Shown here: positions 8,943-18,009 of the stretch, piece after piece | Position numbering within the stretch: the first letter of the stretch is position 1 | Layout: each line of letters begins with the position of its first letter | From: Turneriella sp942492915 | Lineage (GTDB): Bacteria > Spirochaetota > Leptospiria > Turneriellales > Turneriellaceae | DNA length: 64,000 nucleotides | Direction of reading: 5' to 3' | Assembly: GCA_942492915.1 (NCBI GenBank) | Contig: OW818662.1 | Span: 868,001 to 932,000 of the forward strand | Translations under genes and position numbers: made by a program | Notes under the pieces: model-generated | Seen by the model: only the letters and a program-made list of their open reading frames with translations | Database searches by the model: none | What the model was told of the DNA's origin: nothing

Positions 8943-9757
8943 AAAAAATCCGCGGGATTCCGATCGATGCTGCCCGTCAGGTGGCGCTGGTTACCGGTTC
9001 GAGCCAGGGGTTGGGCCTTGCTATTGCCAGGGCGCTAGTCGCAAACGGGTATACTGTCGTATTGAATGGCCGCGATACGCGGCGTCTTGCTGCCGCCGCT
9101 CGCCTTTTTCAGCCCGGGCAAATTCTGCCGCTTGCCGGAGACTGCGCGCTGCCCATCTTCGGGTCAAAACTTGAAAAGGTCTTGAAGATCAACGGCATTG
9201 CGAAGCTCGATCTCGTCGTTCACAATGCCGGCATCAATCATATGGGCACAATCGCAGCGACGCGGCTCTCCAACGCAGCCGAAACGCTGCGCGTCAATTC
9301 GCTGTCGGTAATCAGCCTCGCACAGGCGACGCGGCATTTGCTTGAACGGGCGAAAGCACCGCGTTTTGTGCTGGTTTCGAGTCTCATGCAGTATTTTGCG
9401 ATGCCCGGCCGCAGTGTCTACGCGGCGAGCAAGGCGGCCTCTGAGATGCTGCTCGGCGCCTGGCGGTTAGAACTCGAAGCGGAAAAAAGTCCGATACGCG
9501 TGCAGATTCTGCGTCCGGCAGGCATCGAAACCGGCTTTCACGCCAACACAGAAACTGATGGTGAGTCTCCCAAATCTGAGGTGTCGCGCATGGCTCCTGA
9601 ACAGGTTGCGGCTGAACTTTTAATTTTGCTTGGGTCTAACCGGCGCGAACGCGCCCCGGGGATCATGAACAAGGTAGTCGCGTTTGTCGCCCGACACCTG
9701 CCGGCATTTACGCGCCGGCAGATGTTGAAGCGTTATCTGAAGAAACGATCTGTCTGA
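8939..9757 (+). CDS. Short-chain dehydrogenase/reductase (SDR), FabG-like
   Basis: NAD(P)-dependent oxidoreductase. The nucleotide-binding TGSSQGLG motif sits at the N-terminus, followed by NAG (HNAGIN) and the catalytic Ser (VSSLMQY) and YAASK (Tyr-x3-Lys). Length about 258-272 aa fits classical SDRs. The first GTG (8981) would start immediately before the first beta strand; a CTG at 8939 in the same frame adds fourteen residues (KKIRGIPIDAARQV) and has AAGGAAA about eight bases upstream, so I favour CTG, overlapping the FolK-PanB stop. Substrate cannot be told; resemblance to FabG-type carbonyl reductases is general. It ends 20 bp from the convergent diiron gene. Confidence 0.8.
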   Translation: MKKIRGIPIDAARQVALVTGSSQGLGLAIARALVANGYTVVLNGRDTRRLAAAARLFQPGQILPLAGDCALPIFGSKLEKVLKINGIAKLDLVVHNAGINHMGTIAATRLSNAAETLRVNSLSVISLAQATRHLLERAKAPRFVLVSSLMQYFAMPGRSVYAASKAASEMLLGAWRLELEAEKSPIRVQILRPAGIETGFHANTETDGESPKSEVSRMAPEQVAAELLILLGSNRRERAPGIMNKVVAFVARHLPAFTRRQMLKRYLKKRSV

Positions 9758-9776
9758 CAGTTTCTTCTGAATACCA

Positions 9777-10925
9777 TCAGCTCGCGATGCCGAAAACTTC
9801 GCGTTCGACCGCGAGTTCTGCTTCGCCGAGGGTCGATTCTGAATCGAGAAACTCCCTGAATTTGTGGTCTTCACGCGTTGCCGAACAGTAGGCATTGAAC
9901 ATATAGTTCACAAATGCTTTCATGTTCTCCTGTGGCATTGGCAGGTGAAAACCGACGCGGTAGGCGAGGTTGATGACTTTGCGAACCAGTGACCCTCCGA
10001 ATTCGAACACGTCGATGCCGAGTTCTGCGAAGTCTTTCTCCATTTTCATGGCGAGTGGAATAGCGGGCAAAACCATGAAGAAACGTTTCACGGTCGCTGC
10101 CGGGTTATTTTTCTCCCACCAGGTGAGCGGCTGGGTTTTCAGATAGTTTGTCGGCAGCGCGCAGTGGCGAGACTCGTCGAGGTGAAACATCTGCAGCACC
10201 TCGAGGCCCGGAAACTTGCTGAGCGCACCGAAGATACTGAGCGCAATACCTTCGACGAGCACGTTCATGCCAAAGAATTTTTCGAGGCCGCGTGACTTGA
10301 GCGTACCCTCGAGCATCATGTACTCGTATACGGGTAAACGCGGAATTTCGGTATCGAAAGCCTGAATCAGCTCGCGCAGTACCACAAAGTGTTTGGCTTC
10401 TTCGAGCACCTGCATGGTGAGCGCTGCTTTGGCTCCGGTGCTTTTGACATCGCGTAAGACCTCATTTGATACCAGCCATGCGTACGCTTCGCCGTGGCCG
10501 ATCAGTGAAAGAATATTCACGATCGCCTGTTTCTGCGCAGGTGTGTACTCGCGGTTCAAAAGAGCCTTGAATTCTGCAGTCTTGATTCTCGCCACTTCGC
10601 GCTTTTCATTTTCATTGAGCGCGTCGTCGGCCATTTTCATCAGCATTTCTTCATCGCGCGTCAGGTCATGGAAGCTCGACCACGAAGCGTGCTGTTCGGC
10701 TTTCCAAAGCAGGCGAAGGCTCTTGTCGTAGTGTTTTTTGCGCAGTTCGTCATTTGCTCCACCAACAAATTCGTAATGTTCGTCGTCGTAATCAGCCTTG
10801 CGGCCACCGATGCCCACGGCGCCCAGTGCATTGTCGAGCCCACGTACCAGCATGTTGAGGTAGCGTTCGCTCGTCTCGTTTACTTTCTGCGCGGTCTCAT
10901 TGACCGTTATTTTCTTGAACTCCAT
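9777..10925 (-). CDS. Ferritin-like diiron protein (possible oxygenase)
   Basis: 382 aa, all-helical. Two ExxH iron-binding motifs are visible: E176-A-K-H179 (within EEAKH) and E251-S-R-H254 (within DESRH), the arrangement of ferritin-like, R2-like and AurF-type diiron proteins. No signal peptide, so cytoplasmic. This class includes N-oxygenases, fatty-acid desaturase-like enzymes and radical-generating subunits, and the sequence alone does not choose among them. The start is well supported: AGGAGG lies five bases before the ATG. It is transcribed divergently from the helicase gene across an AT-rich spacer with two inverted repeats. Confidence 0.8.
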   Translation of the reverse strand: MEFKKITVNETAQKVNETSERYLNMLVRGLDNALGAVGIGGRKADYDDEHYEFVGGANDELRKKHYDKSLRLLWKAEQHASWSSFHDLTRDEEMLMKMADDALNENEKREVARIKTAEFKALLNREYTPAQKQAIVNILSLIGHGEAYAWLVSNEVLRDVKSTGAKAALTMQVLEEAKHFVVLRELIQAFDTEIPRLPVYEYMMLEGTLKSRGLEKFFGMNVLVEGIALSIFGALSKFPGLEVLQMFHLDESRHCALPTNYLKTQPLTWWEKNNPAATVKRFFMVLPAIPLAMKMEKDFAELGIDVFEFGGSLVRKVINLAYRVGFHLPMPQENMKAFVNYMFNAYCSATREDHKFREFLDSESTLGEAELAVEREVFGIAS

Positions 10926-10938
10926 ATTATCCTCCTGT

Positions 10939-10953
10939 GATACCCTTGGTATC
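10939..10953. repeat. Inverted repeat in the leader of the diiron gene
   Basis: GATACC and GGTATC arms of 6 bp separated by CTT, three bases upstream of the AGGAGG ribosome binding site of the diiron gene. It could form a small hairpin in the mRNA leader or be an operator half-site pair. No direct evidence of function. Confidence 0.35.
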
Positions 10954-11079
10954 TGCGGCGGTTAAACCGGGGCATTTATCGATGCTCCCTTGCGTCCATC
11001 GCCGACTACTTGCCGTGCTCGAAAGCCTCTAAACAAGATAAAAAGATCGTTAAATAACCATAGGCAGGCTGTCCACCAA

Positions 11080-11105
11080 AAAACTATTTATTGATATATA
11101 GTTTT
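11080..11105. repeat. Inverted repeat in divergent intergenic region
   Basis: Perfect 8-bp arms AAAACTAT (11080-11087) and ATAGTTTT (11098-11105) around a 10-bp AT-only-plus-G centre, inside the most AT-rich part of the 180-bp spacer between the diiron and helicase genes. It sits where a promoter or operator is expected; a regulator-binding site is plausible. Confidence 0.4.
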
Positions 11106-11106
11106 C

Positions 11107-13935
11107 TTGAGGATTCTTCGGCCTGCTGGTTTTGCGTTTTTTTGCCCCCGCGCGACAGTATCCTTTACGTTGCAAGGTGCCGGCGGATTATGTCTCTTCG
11201 TGACGCAGGGTAAGCTGAATTTTGACATGAGTCCTGAGGCCTTTGACCAGAAGGGCACTGTTGCGTATGCGCTGCAGGGCGAAAGCGATGCATTAGAGGT
11301 CTCGATCCGCATGCCGGGCCAAGCCAACACGACCGCTGAAGACGATGCCGGTTTTACCGGCTATTTTTCGCGCCTCTGGGGGCTGATGCAGCGCTACTAT
11401 CGCGACCCGCTGGCAGTTTTTTCGTCTTCGCGCACGATGCTGCTGCCGCACCAGGTTGAGGCGGCTTTAAAGGTCGTGTCGGCGTCGCGCCCGCGCTTTC
11501 TGATCGCCGATGAGGTGGGGCTCGGCAAGACCATTGAGGCGGGGCTGATTCTCAAAGAGCTGAAGCTCAAGCATGGCTATCGGAAAATACTGATCGTGGT
11601 GCCGTCGCCGCTGATGGCGCAGTGGCAGCAGGAGCTGCGTACGAAGTTTGCCGAAGAATTTGTGATTTTGAACGGCGACGCAATGCGTAAGGCGAATGTG
11701 CTCGCCTCGTCGAACCAGTTTCTGGTGTCGATTGACCTTGCGAAAGACGAGCGCTACCTCGAGCAGTTTTTGAACGCCCAGTTTGACCTTGTGGTGTTTG
11801 ACGAGGCGCACCGCCTGCGGCGCGATGCCAATACGGTGACGCAGGCCTGGCATTTTGCCAATGCGATGAGTTCTGCCGTTGAAGGCTTCTTGCTTCTGTC
11901 CGCGACGCCGTTTCGGGGTAAACTCGAAGAGATCTTCTTCTTGATTCAACTAATAGACCCTGATATTTTGGGGCCGCTCGCGACCTTTCAATCGCAATTT
12001 GCTGAAGATGCGACGCTGCTGCGCGACCGCCTGTCGCCTGTGGTGATTCGCCGCCGCAAGATTGACGTGGGTGGTTTCACCAAACGGTTTGCGAAGACAG
12101 TAAAAATTGATCTGGGCAAAGAAGAGCGCGAATTCTATGATCGCACGACCGAATACGTCAAAACCGAGTTTAATCGCGCGCTCTCGCGTGGCGAAAACCT
12201 GAAATCTTTTATCATGATTGTCTTTCAGAAGTTGCTCGATTCGTCACCCTACGCGCTGTTGAAGGCGCTCGACGGCAGGCGCGCCCGGCTCGAAGGACTG
12301 TACTTCAGGGTGATGCATGAGATCGCCGAGAGCGACGATGTCATGGAAGCGGTGCGTGAATTTCAGGAAGAAGAAGGCTTCGAAGAAGCAGGAGTTATCA
12401 ATCCACAGGAAGTTCGGCAAGAAATTCAGCACCTGACGCACCTGGCGCGCCTCGGCCGTAAAATCGAATCGGACAGCAAACTCAAACACCTGCAGAAGAC
12501 CCTCAAGACAATGCGCGGCATGGGGCATGAGAAGTTCGTCATCTTCACGCAGTTCAAATCGACGCTCGAATACCTTGCGGATAATCTGAAGGGCTACAAA
12601 GTGGCTGGGTTTCATGGCGGATTAAATTTCGAACAGAAAGAAGCCGCGATTCGCAGTTTCTTCGACGACGTGAATATTCTTATCTGCACCGAGGCAGGCG
12701 GCGAAGGGCGCAACCTGCAGATCGCGGCATGCCTCATCAACTATGATCTTCCGTGGAGCCCGCTGAAACTCGAACAGCGCATAGGTCGTATTCACCGATT
12801 CGGTCAGGCGCGTGACGTGCACATCGTGAACTTTGCCTGCCGTGATACCGTCGCCGAAAGGGTGGTAGAGGTATTAGAAGAAAAAATCCGCCTGTTCGAA
12901 AATGCCCTTGGGCCTTCAGATACGCTGCTCGGTCAATTCGAGAGCGAATACAAATTCGGCCGCAGCCTCATGGCATTTCTGGGTTCAAAAAAAACCAAAC
13001 GCGAACACAATGAAGAGCTTGAGCGCAGCCTGTTTCTCGCGAAAGAAAACCTGAGAAACGTCGATCGGCTGATCTCGACCGAACATATGAGCTTTAACCT
13101 GGCTGCGTTCAGGCATGCACACGACAGCGAAGAGGGCAGGCTGAGCGGCAGCGAACTCAGGGCTTTGATATTAGAGGTTGCTGCCTCAAAGGGTGTGGCG
13201 GTCAAAAATGACGGCGCGGTCGTTGAACTACGCTCCCCGGCGGCCGAAGGGGACAAGGGCAAATCGGGCGCCGCCCGCCGCGGTACATTCGACCATGACC
13301 TGGCGACGAAACGTGTCGATCTCGAGTTCTTCGCGTTCGGCCATGAATTTATCGATGACTGTGCAGCCGAAATTCTTGCGGCGGCCGAGCGTGCGCCCGT
13401 TGTGCGCATCACCTCTAATCGCGATGGCATGCTCTTCTTCTTCTCATTGTCGCTTGAACTCGATAAGCGCTACAAGCGGATGTACCGCGTTTACGTGCCA
13501 CGCACCGAAGGAGCAGAAGCGCCGCTCGACGAAATCTGCAATCTCGTCTCGACCGCCAAAGCTCAGGCGGTGCAGATTGACGAAGAGTACCTGCGCGCCG
13601 TCACGCTCAGGGCGATCGACAAAGCAGCGCCTGAGCTAAGAGAAGACATCAGGGCGATCATGGCGAAAATCAGGCCCTCTGAGAGTTATTGGCACAAGCG
13701 TATTGTCGATTCGGCAGAGGCTCGAAAATCTCAGATTGAAGAACGCCTCGAGATCCAGCGCGGCAAGTTACGCTGGTATGGCGATAAGTTCGCGGGCTCG
13801 GTGACGAAGATCGCTGGCGAAAAAAGGCGCAGCGAGGTCGAGGCTTACGAACGGCTGCAGCGCAGTGATTCGCGTCTCAAGCCGCGCATACTGATTGACG
13901 TAAAAAAGGTTTGCATACTGTCCGCGGCGCACTAA
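11107..13935 (+). CDS. SNF2/RapA-type DEAD-like helicase (ATPase)
   Basis: A 942-aa SF2 ATPase. Visible motifs: Q-like LLPHQVEAA, Walker A DEVGLGKTIEAGL (Lys141 counted from the TTG), Walker B DEAH, SATPF (motif III), and in the helicase C domain a GGEGRNLQ segment and the QRIGRIHRFGQ arginine-finger motif. The long C-terminal region (about 620-940) is charged and helical. The layout matches RapA/HepA-like or DISARM-DrmD-like SNF2 ATPases that remodel protein-DNA complexes. The start is uncertain: TTG at 11107, GTG at 11200 and ATG at 11227 are all in frame, and the first 40 residues look unconserved, so ATG 11227 is quite possible. No methylase or other defence gene adjoins it, so a housekeeping role is more likely. 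Confidence 0.88.
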   Translation: MRILRPAGFAFFCPRATVSFTLQGAGGLCLFVTQGKLNFDMSPEAFDQKGTVAYALQGESDALEVSIRMPGQANTTAEDDAGFTGYFSRLWGLMQRYYRDPLAVFSSSRTMLLPHQVEAALKVVSASRPRFLIADEVGLGKTIEAGLILKELKLKHGYRKILIVVPSPLMAQWQQELRTKFAEEFVILNGDAMRKANVLASSNQFLVSIDLAKDERYLEQFLNAQFDLVVFDEAHRLRRDANTVTQAWHFANAMSSAVEGFLLLSATPFRGKLEEIFFLIQLIDPDILGPLATFQSQFAEDATLLRDRLSPVVIRRRKIDVGGFTKRFAKTVKIDLGKEEREFYDRTTEYVKTEFNRALSRGENLKSFIMIVFQKLLDSSPYALLKALDGRRARLEGLYFRVMHEIAESDDVMEAVREFQEEEGFEEAGVINPQEVRQEIQHLTHLARLGRKIESDSKLKHLQKTLKTMRGMGHEKFVIFTQFKSTLEYLADNLKGYKVAGFHGGLNFEQKEAAIRSFFDDVNILICTEAGGEGRNLQIAACLINYDLPWSPLKLEQRIGRIHRFGQARDVHIVNFACRDTVAERVVEVLEEKIRLFENALGPSDTLLGQFESEYKFGRSLMAFLGSKKTKREHNEELERSLFLAKENLRNVDRLISTEHMSFNLAAFRHAHDSEEGRLSGSELRALILEVAASKGVAVKNDGAVVELRSPAAEGDKGKSGAARRGTFDHDLATKRVDLEFFAFGHEFIDDCAAEILAAAERAPVVRITSNRDGMLFFFSLSLELDKRYKRMYRVYVPRTEGAEAPLDEICNLVSTAKAQAVQIDEEYLRAVTLRAIDKAAPELREDIRAIMAKIRPSESYWHKRIVDSAEARKSQIEERLEIQRGKLRWYGDKFAGSVTKIAGEKRRSEVEAYERLQRSDSRLKPRILIDVKKVCILSAAH

Positions 13936-13944
13936 TCGTCGGGC

Positions 13945-15291
13945 ATGGGCCTGGTCGATGATCTTAAAATTTCGGTAACCGCTGCTGCGCGCGTGGCGCA
14001 GACTTCGATCATATTTGCCCGGCATGCGCAGTTCTTTACCCGCGTAGTATCAAACCCTGCGGCGCCTGAAACCGCTCGCGAACTGCGGCGTATCTTTGAA
14101 GCCCTAGGTGCAACGTATATTAAACTCGGGCAATTCATCGCCTCGGCCCCGGGAATCTTTCCCGACACCTACGTTACCGAAATGCAGGCTTTGCTCGATC
14201 GTACGACCCCTGTCGAGTTTGCCGACCTTGAGAAGATACTCAGCGCCGAACTGGGCAAAGATTACCGTAAGAAATTTCGCTCGATTGAAGAGATTCCACT
14301 GGCATCGGCATCGATTGCTCAGGTGCACGCAGCGGTTCTCGCTACCGGTGAGAGCGTTGTGCTCAAGATTCAACGCCCGAACATCGAAGCCAAGATGGAT
14401 GCCGATCTTGGGCTAATGTCATTCGCTGCGCGTTTGCTTGAGATTCTTCTTCCCGAAACCAAACGCGCAGGCGTCACCGACGTCATACACGAACTCGGTC
14501 GTTCAATGGCCGATGAGACCGATTTCATACAAGAAGCGAAAAATATCGCTGAATTCGAAAAATTTCTCGAAGATACAGATGAGACTGACGTGGTTGTACC
14601 GCGCGTCGTCAAGGCGCTCAGTACTAAGCGCGTGCTCACGATGTCGCGCCTCTACGGTGCGCCGCTGACCGATCTTGAAGTTGTGCGCAAATATGCGCGC
14701 GATCCGCGTGCGGTGCTTGAAAAGGCGCTCTCTACGTGGTTTCAGTCGCTCGCGCTTGTCGGTTTTTTTCATGCGGACGTGCACGCGGGCAACCTCATGA
14801 TTCTCGAAGACGGCAAAATTGGATTTCTTGACTTCGGCATCGTTGGCCGCTTCAGCCCCAAAGTCTTCGAATCGCTGTGGATGCTGGTCCAGGGAGTTGG
14901 AGAAAAAGACTACCGCATGATCGCCCGCTCGCTGATCGGCCTCGACGCAACCGGTGGCGGAGGCCAGAAGGTTGAAGAGGCCAGGTTCGCAGAAGAGCTC
15001 AAGGCCGTGTTCGAACAAGTGAACAATTTCGGCCGTACAGTCGAAAAAGCCGCTTCGCGCGGCGAGAAAATTGCTGTCGATGAGGGTGACCTGAACCAGA
15101 TGATGCTGCAGATTGTCGGGGTTGCGCGCGATAACGGGCTCAAGATCCCGCGCGAATTTGCTCTGCTCATTAAGCAATTTCTGTACTTCGACCGCTACGC
15201 ACAGATTCTGGCGCCGGGTATGTCTGTCTATTCGCTCAACCCTGACGTGCACCAGACCTCTGGCGCAGCAAAACTCTTGCCGAAAAAGTGA
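13945..15291 (+). CDS. ABC1/AarF/UbiB-family atypical kinase
   Basis: 448 aa. Carries the UbiB hallmarks: KxGQ motif in GATYIKLGQFIAS, the Ala-rich loop in PLASASIAQVHAA replacing the Gly-rich loop, the VVLKIQRP lysine, HADVHAGNLM catalytic loop and FLDFGIVG (DFG). UbiB-like proteins act in quinone or lipid metabolism through ATPase activity; the exact substrate is not visible. Unlike many UbiB members, no C-terminal transmembrane pair is evident. It begins 10 bp after the helicase stop, so may be co-transcribed. Confidence 0.9.
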   Translation: MGLVDDLKISVTAAARVAQTSIIFARHAQFFTRVVSNPAAPETARELRRIFEALGATYIKLGQFIASAPGIFPDTYVTEMQALLDRTTPVEFADLEKILSAELGKDYRKKFRSIEEIPLASASIAQVHAAVLATGESVVLKIQRPNIEAKMDADLGLMSFAARLLEILLPETKRAGVTDVIHELGRSMADETDFIQEAKNIAEFEKFLEDTDETDVVVPRVVKALSTKRVLTMSRLYGAPLTDLEVVRKYARDPRAVLEKALSTWFQSLALVGFFHADVHAGNLMILEDGKIGFLDFGIVGRFSPKVFESLWMLVQGVGEKDYRMIARSLIGLDATGGGGQKVEEARFAEELKAVFEQVNNFGRTVEKAASRGEKIAVDEGDLNQMMLQIVGVARDNGLKIPREFALLIKQFLYFDRYAQILAPGMSVYSLNPDVHQTSGAAKLLPKK

Positions 15292-15315
15292 CCTTGCTGC
15301 AGAACGCGGCCGGCC

Positions 15316-16392
15316 TTAGCCGACGTAAGACAGCAGTTGCCGCTGGATGCGTTCGTCTTCGCGCGCAAGGGCAAAGCGCGCGATGCGCGCGGCAGATTCT
15401 TTTTTGCCTGAAAGCCGTCTAAGATTACGTATTGCCCTCACCACCGCCTGCGGGTAACCTTTGCGATAACTCATGAGCGCGAGCCGCGCAGCTTTATGAT
15501 AATTCTTTTCTTTTCTGTAGGTTTCGGCGAGTTGATCCAAATCGCGCGCATCAAGTGATTGTTGATCGCGTTGCAGCAGAATTTCGCGCGCTTGCGGTAA
15601 AGTGGCGCTCTTGTGGCGGTGCAGTTTATAAGCCCAGCCTGTTTTGCCGCTGCGTCCGGCGATAAAGGCGGCGGACACAAGCTGCAAGAGACTGACGAGC
15701 GAGAGCACATCAATTTTGTTGTGGTGAAGAATCTTGTCTTTGACGTCTTTGCGGCCGATGTGCAGGTATTCAAAGTACGCTTGTGCAACTTCAGCACCCC
15801 GCACGTCGCCTTCCCGTGTGAAACCTAGCAACCGGGTTTCGGCATCCATGAGGCGTGAAGGCTTTTCAGGGTAGATGCGGCGAATCAGGTGGTAGAGGTC
15901 GATGTGGCGTTTGCCGGCCGATCCCGTGGCGATGCCGTAACGCGCCGCCCGGCGTGAGACGAGCGGCCAGTCGAAAGATTTGCCGTTAAAGGTGACGAGC
16001 ATCTTTTGCTGCGCGCGGTCGATAAATTTACGCAATACATCCGCCTCGTCAGCAGGCGACTCGGCGAAAAACAGCGAGAGTTCTATCCCGTTTGCAGCTG
16101 CGCTTCCCGCACCGATCAGAAACGGGTACGTTTCTTCGCCCGAACCCAGTCCGGTCGATTCGAGGTCGAAGAAGAGAAGGTCAGTTGCGGCGCAATTCTC
16201 TGCGAAATCAAGCGCGACGCTGTCGGGTAGGACTAGCGCTGAGCCTGTGAGCGGGTGTTGCATAAAAATTTCGCTGGCGATCGCGGTGGTTTGCCTCTGT
16301 GGGGTGTCTTGGTCTTCGCGAGGTTTTTCGGATTTGCGATATGCCTTGAGCCGTGAGCTCAGGGCATCTGCCGCCGATACGCGCGCGCTCAC
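15316..16392 (-). CDS. YprB-like RNase H-fold 3'-5' exonuclease with helical C-terminus
   Basis: 358 aa. The middle region carries DEDD-type exonuclease signatures: FFDLESTGL (Asp and Glu), LVTFNGKSFDWPL (Asn/Asp), HIDLYHLIRR, and HHNKIDVLSL (catalytic Asp). This is the arrangement of the YprB ribonuclease H-like domain. The last 100 residues form TPR-like helices. The start overlaps the stop of the upstream 389-aa gene by 4 bp, making it the last gene of the argD-aroB-aroQ operon. Substrate is unknown; processing of nucleic acid in the cytoplasm is expected. Confidence 0.82.
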   Translation of the reverse strand: MSARVSAADALSSRLKAYRKSEKPREDQDTPQRQTTAIASEIFMQHPLTGSALVLPDSVALDFAENCAATDLLFFDLESTGLGSGEETYPFLIGAGSAAANGIELSLFFAESPADEADVLRKFIDRAQQKMLVTFNGKSFDWPLVSRRAARYGIATGSAGKRHIDLYHLIRRIYPEKPSRLMDAETRLLGFTREGDVRGAEVAQAYFEYLHIGRKDVKDKILHHNKIDVLSLVSLLQLVSAAFIAGRSGKTGWAYKLHRHKSATLPQAREILLQRDQQSLDARDLDQLAETYRKEKNYHKAARLALMSYRKGYPQAVVRAIRNLRRLSGKKESAARIARFALAREDERIQRQLLSYVG

Positions 16393-17558
16393 TGCAGAGA
16401 GTAGAGGTCGGCGAGCTCTTCGAGCTGCTCAGAAAGAATTGCGGTGATTGCCTCTTTGGCGGCAGGCACCGTGACCTGCAGCAGCGACATCTTGAGCGCC
16501 GTCCGCTTCTCTGCGAGCGCTCCGGCGTTTTCGAATATACTGACGAGCTGCGGGTAAATTCCCTGCGCGAGTTGAGCAGGCATACCCTTTTGCTGCCCAG
16601 CCGCGAGGGCGCGTTGAATGCTCTGCGCCACCTTGCGGTACGCTTCAACTTCGTCTTTGAGTTTGTTTGCCTGACCCGCATCGACCTTCGCGCGCTGCAT
16701 CACTTTGTGAATTTCGTCAGACCAAGCGACGTCTTGTTGCTGCGCGGCTCTCTGAAAGAGTGTATAGTACGTGTAAGCTGCCTGCTGTATGGGTGGCAGG
16801 CTCTGGTAAAATTTCGCGTAACCCGCCTGATCGCCCATTTTCATGTAGCGACCAACGCTGTTAACGATCATGACGAAATTTCTGAAGGTCAGTTGCTGCG
16901 GTACCGAAGGCTGCGCCACTTCGCCGGCATCGTCGTCGCCTGAGCCGGTGTCGGGCGTGTATACGAGCGGCCTTGCGGTTATAAAGTAGGATGCATATTT
17001 GTTCAGCAGCACTTCTCCCGGTTGGGGCTTGGGCCCTGCCGAAGCGGGTGCTTCGCCTGGCAGTACAAGTTCCGCAGCTTTGAGCTTTTCTTCGGCCTCT
17101 GCTTCAGGATCAAATGGTTTGTACGTGAGAGGAGGCGCCTTTTGGAAATCAGCAGCATAGAGCATGATTAGATCGTTTGACGGCACACGATACGGATTTT
17201 CGTATTCTGACTTGAATTTTGGTATTTCCGTTTCGAGCAACTTCTCTTTCACCTTCTCGAGGTGCGGCATGAAGTTCTGTCCAATGTACGCGCCGAGCCG
17301 ACCCGCATTAGGTTCTTTGATAAACGCTGCGAATTGCGGTAATTGATCGAAGTAGTCGTCGAGTTTCTTGATGATCTGCCCGATCAGCGCAGGCAGTTTC
17401 TGGCTGAGCGCCTGTGCCTCAGTTGGTGGCATTTTTAGCGCCTGCTGCGCATAATGGACGAGCAAACGTTGCATGGTGAGCAGGTATGCGCGGTTAAGGC
17501 CTGCTTCAGACAGCTCATAGCTGCCGTCGCCTTTTTTGCTGATCAGCGGCTGGTTCAT
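16389..17558 (-). CDS. Conserved-looking protein of unknown function
   Basis: 389 aa, no signal peptide or transmembrane helix. Mostly alpha-helical with Gln/Leu-rich amphipathic segments, a Pro/Glu/Ala-rich linker near residues 145-170, and an acidic patch DDDAGE around 205. I recognise no family. It starts directly after the aroQ stop and overlaps the exonuclease start by 4 bp, so it is made as part of the operon. Confidence 0.75.
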   Translation of the reverse strand: MNQPLISKKGDGSYELSEAGLNRAYLLTMQRLLVHYAQQALKMPPTEAQALSQKLPALIGQIIKKLDDYFDQLPQFAAFIKEPNAGRLGAYIGQNFMPHLEKVKEKLLETEIPKFKSEYENPYRVPSNDLIMLYAADFQKAPPLTYKPFDPEAEAEEKLKAAELVLPGEAPASAGPKPQPGEVLLNKYASYFITARPLVYTPDTGSGDDDAGEVAQPSVPQQLTFRNFVMIVNSVGRYMKMGDQAGYAKFYQSLPPIQQAAYTYYTLFQRAAQQQDVAWSDEIHKVMQRAKVDAGQANKLKDEVEAYRKVAQSIQRALAAGQQKGMPAQLAQGIYPQLVSIFENAGALAEKRTALKMSLLQVTVPAAKEAITAILSEQLEELADLYSLQ

Positions 17559-18008
17559 CTATTTGAAGTTTCGCAAGAAGTAATCTGCCGCAGCTAGGTA
17601 ACCGTCTGCCCCGAGACCGGCAATGACGCCGCGTGCGATATCGCTGAGGTATGAATGATGCCGAAATGCCTCGCGCGCGTAGACGTTACTGATGTGCACC
17701 TCGACAAATGGTACGCGCGTGGCGTTCAATGCATCGCGAATACCAATGCTGGTATGCGTCAACGATGCAGCATTTAACACGAGGCGGTCGCTTTCGTTCA
17801 GGTTCTGCAGGTAGGTAATTATTTCACCTTCATTATTTGATTGAAAGAATTGCATTTCTGCTCGCTGGCCGACGTGCGTGCGAATGGTGTTTTCAAGATC
17901 GATGAGCGAAAACGTGCCGTAGAACCCTGCCTCGCGTTTGCCGAGCATATTCAGGTTAGGGCCATTGACAAAAGTGAGGCGCATGGCTCCCTTCGGCTCG
18001 GTACTCAT
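17559..18008 (-). CDS. aroQ: 3-dehydroquinate dehydratase, type II
   Basis: Shikimate pathway enzyme converting 3-dehydroquinate to 3-dehydroshikimate. 149 aa, the usual length. Family motifs are clear: NGPNLNMLGKRE near the N-terminus, GFYG with the catalytic Tyr, QSNNEGEI, LNAASLTHTS (usually NPGAYTHTS), VEVHISN and FRHHSY with the catalytic His. The first ATG gives eight extra residues before the MRLTF core. It starts one base after the aroB stop. Confidence 0.96.
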   Translation of the reverse strand: MSTEPKGAMRLTFVNGPNLNMLGKREAGFYGTFSLIDLENTIRTHVGQRAEMQFFQSNNEGEIITYLQNLNESDRLVLNAASLTHTSIGIRDALNATRVPFVEVHISNVYAREAFRHHSYLSDIARGVIAGLGADGYLAAADYFLRNFK

Positions 18009-18009
18009 G

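Noticed and set aside
11107..13935. SNF2 helicase as part of a DISARM-like defence system
   Set aside because: No methyltransferase, DUF1998 or phospholipase D genes adjoin; neighbours are housekeeping.
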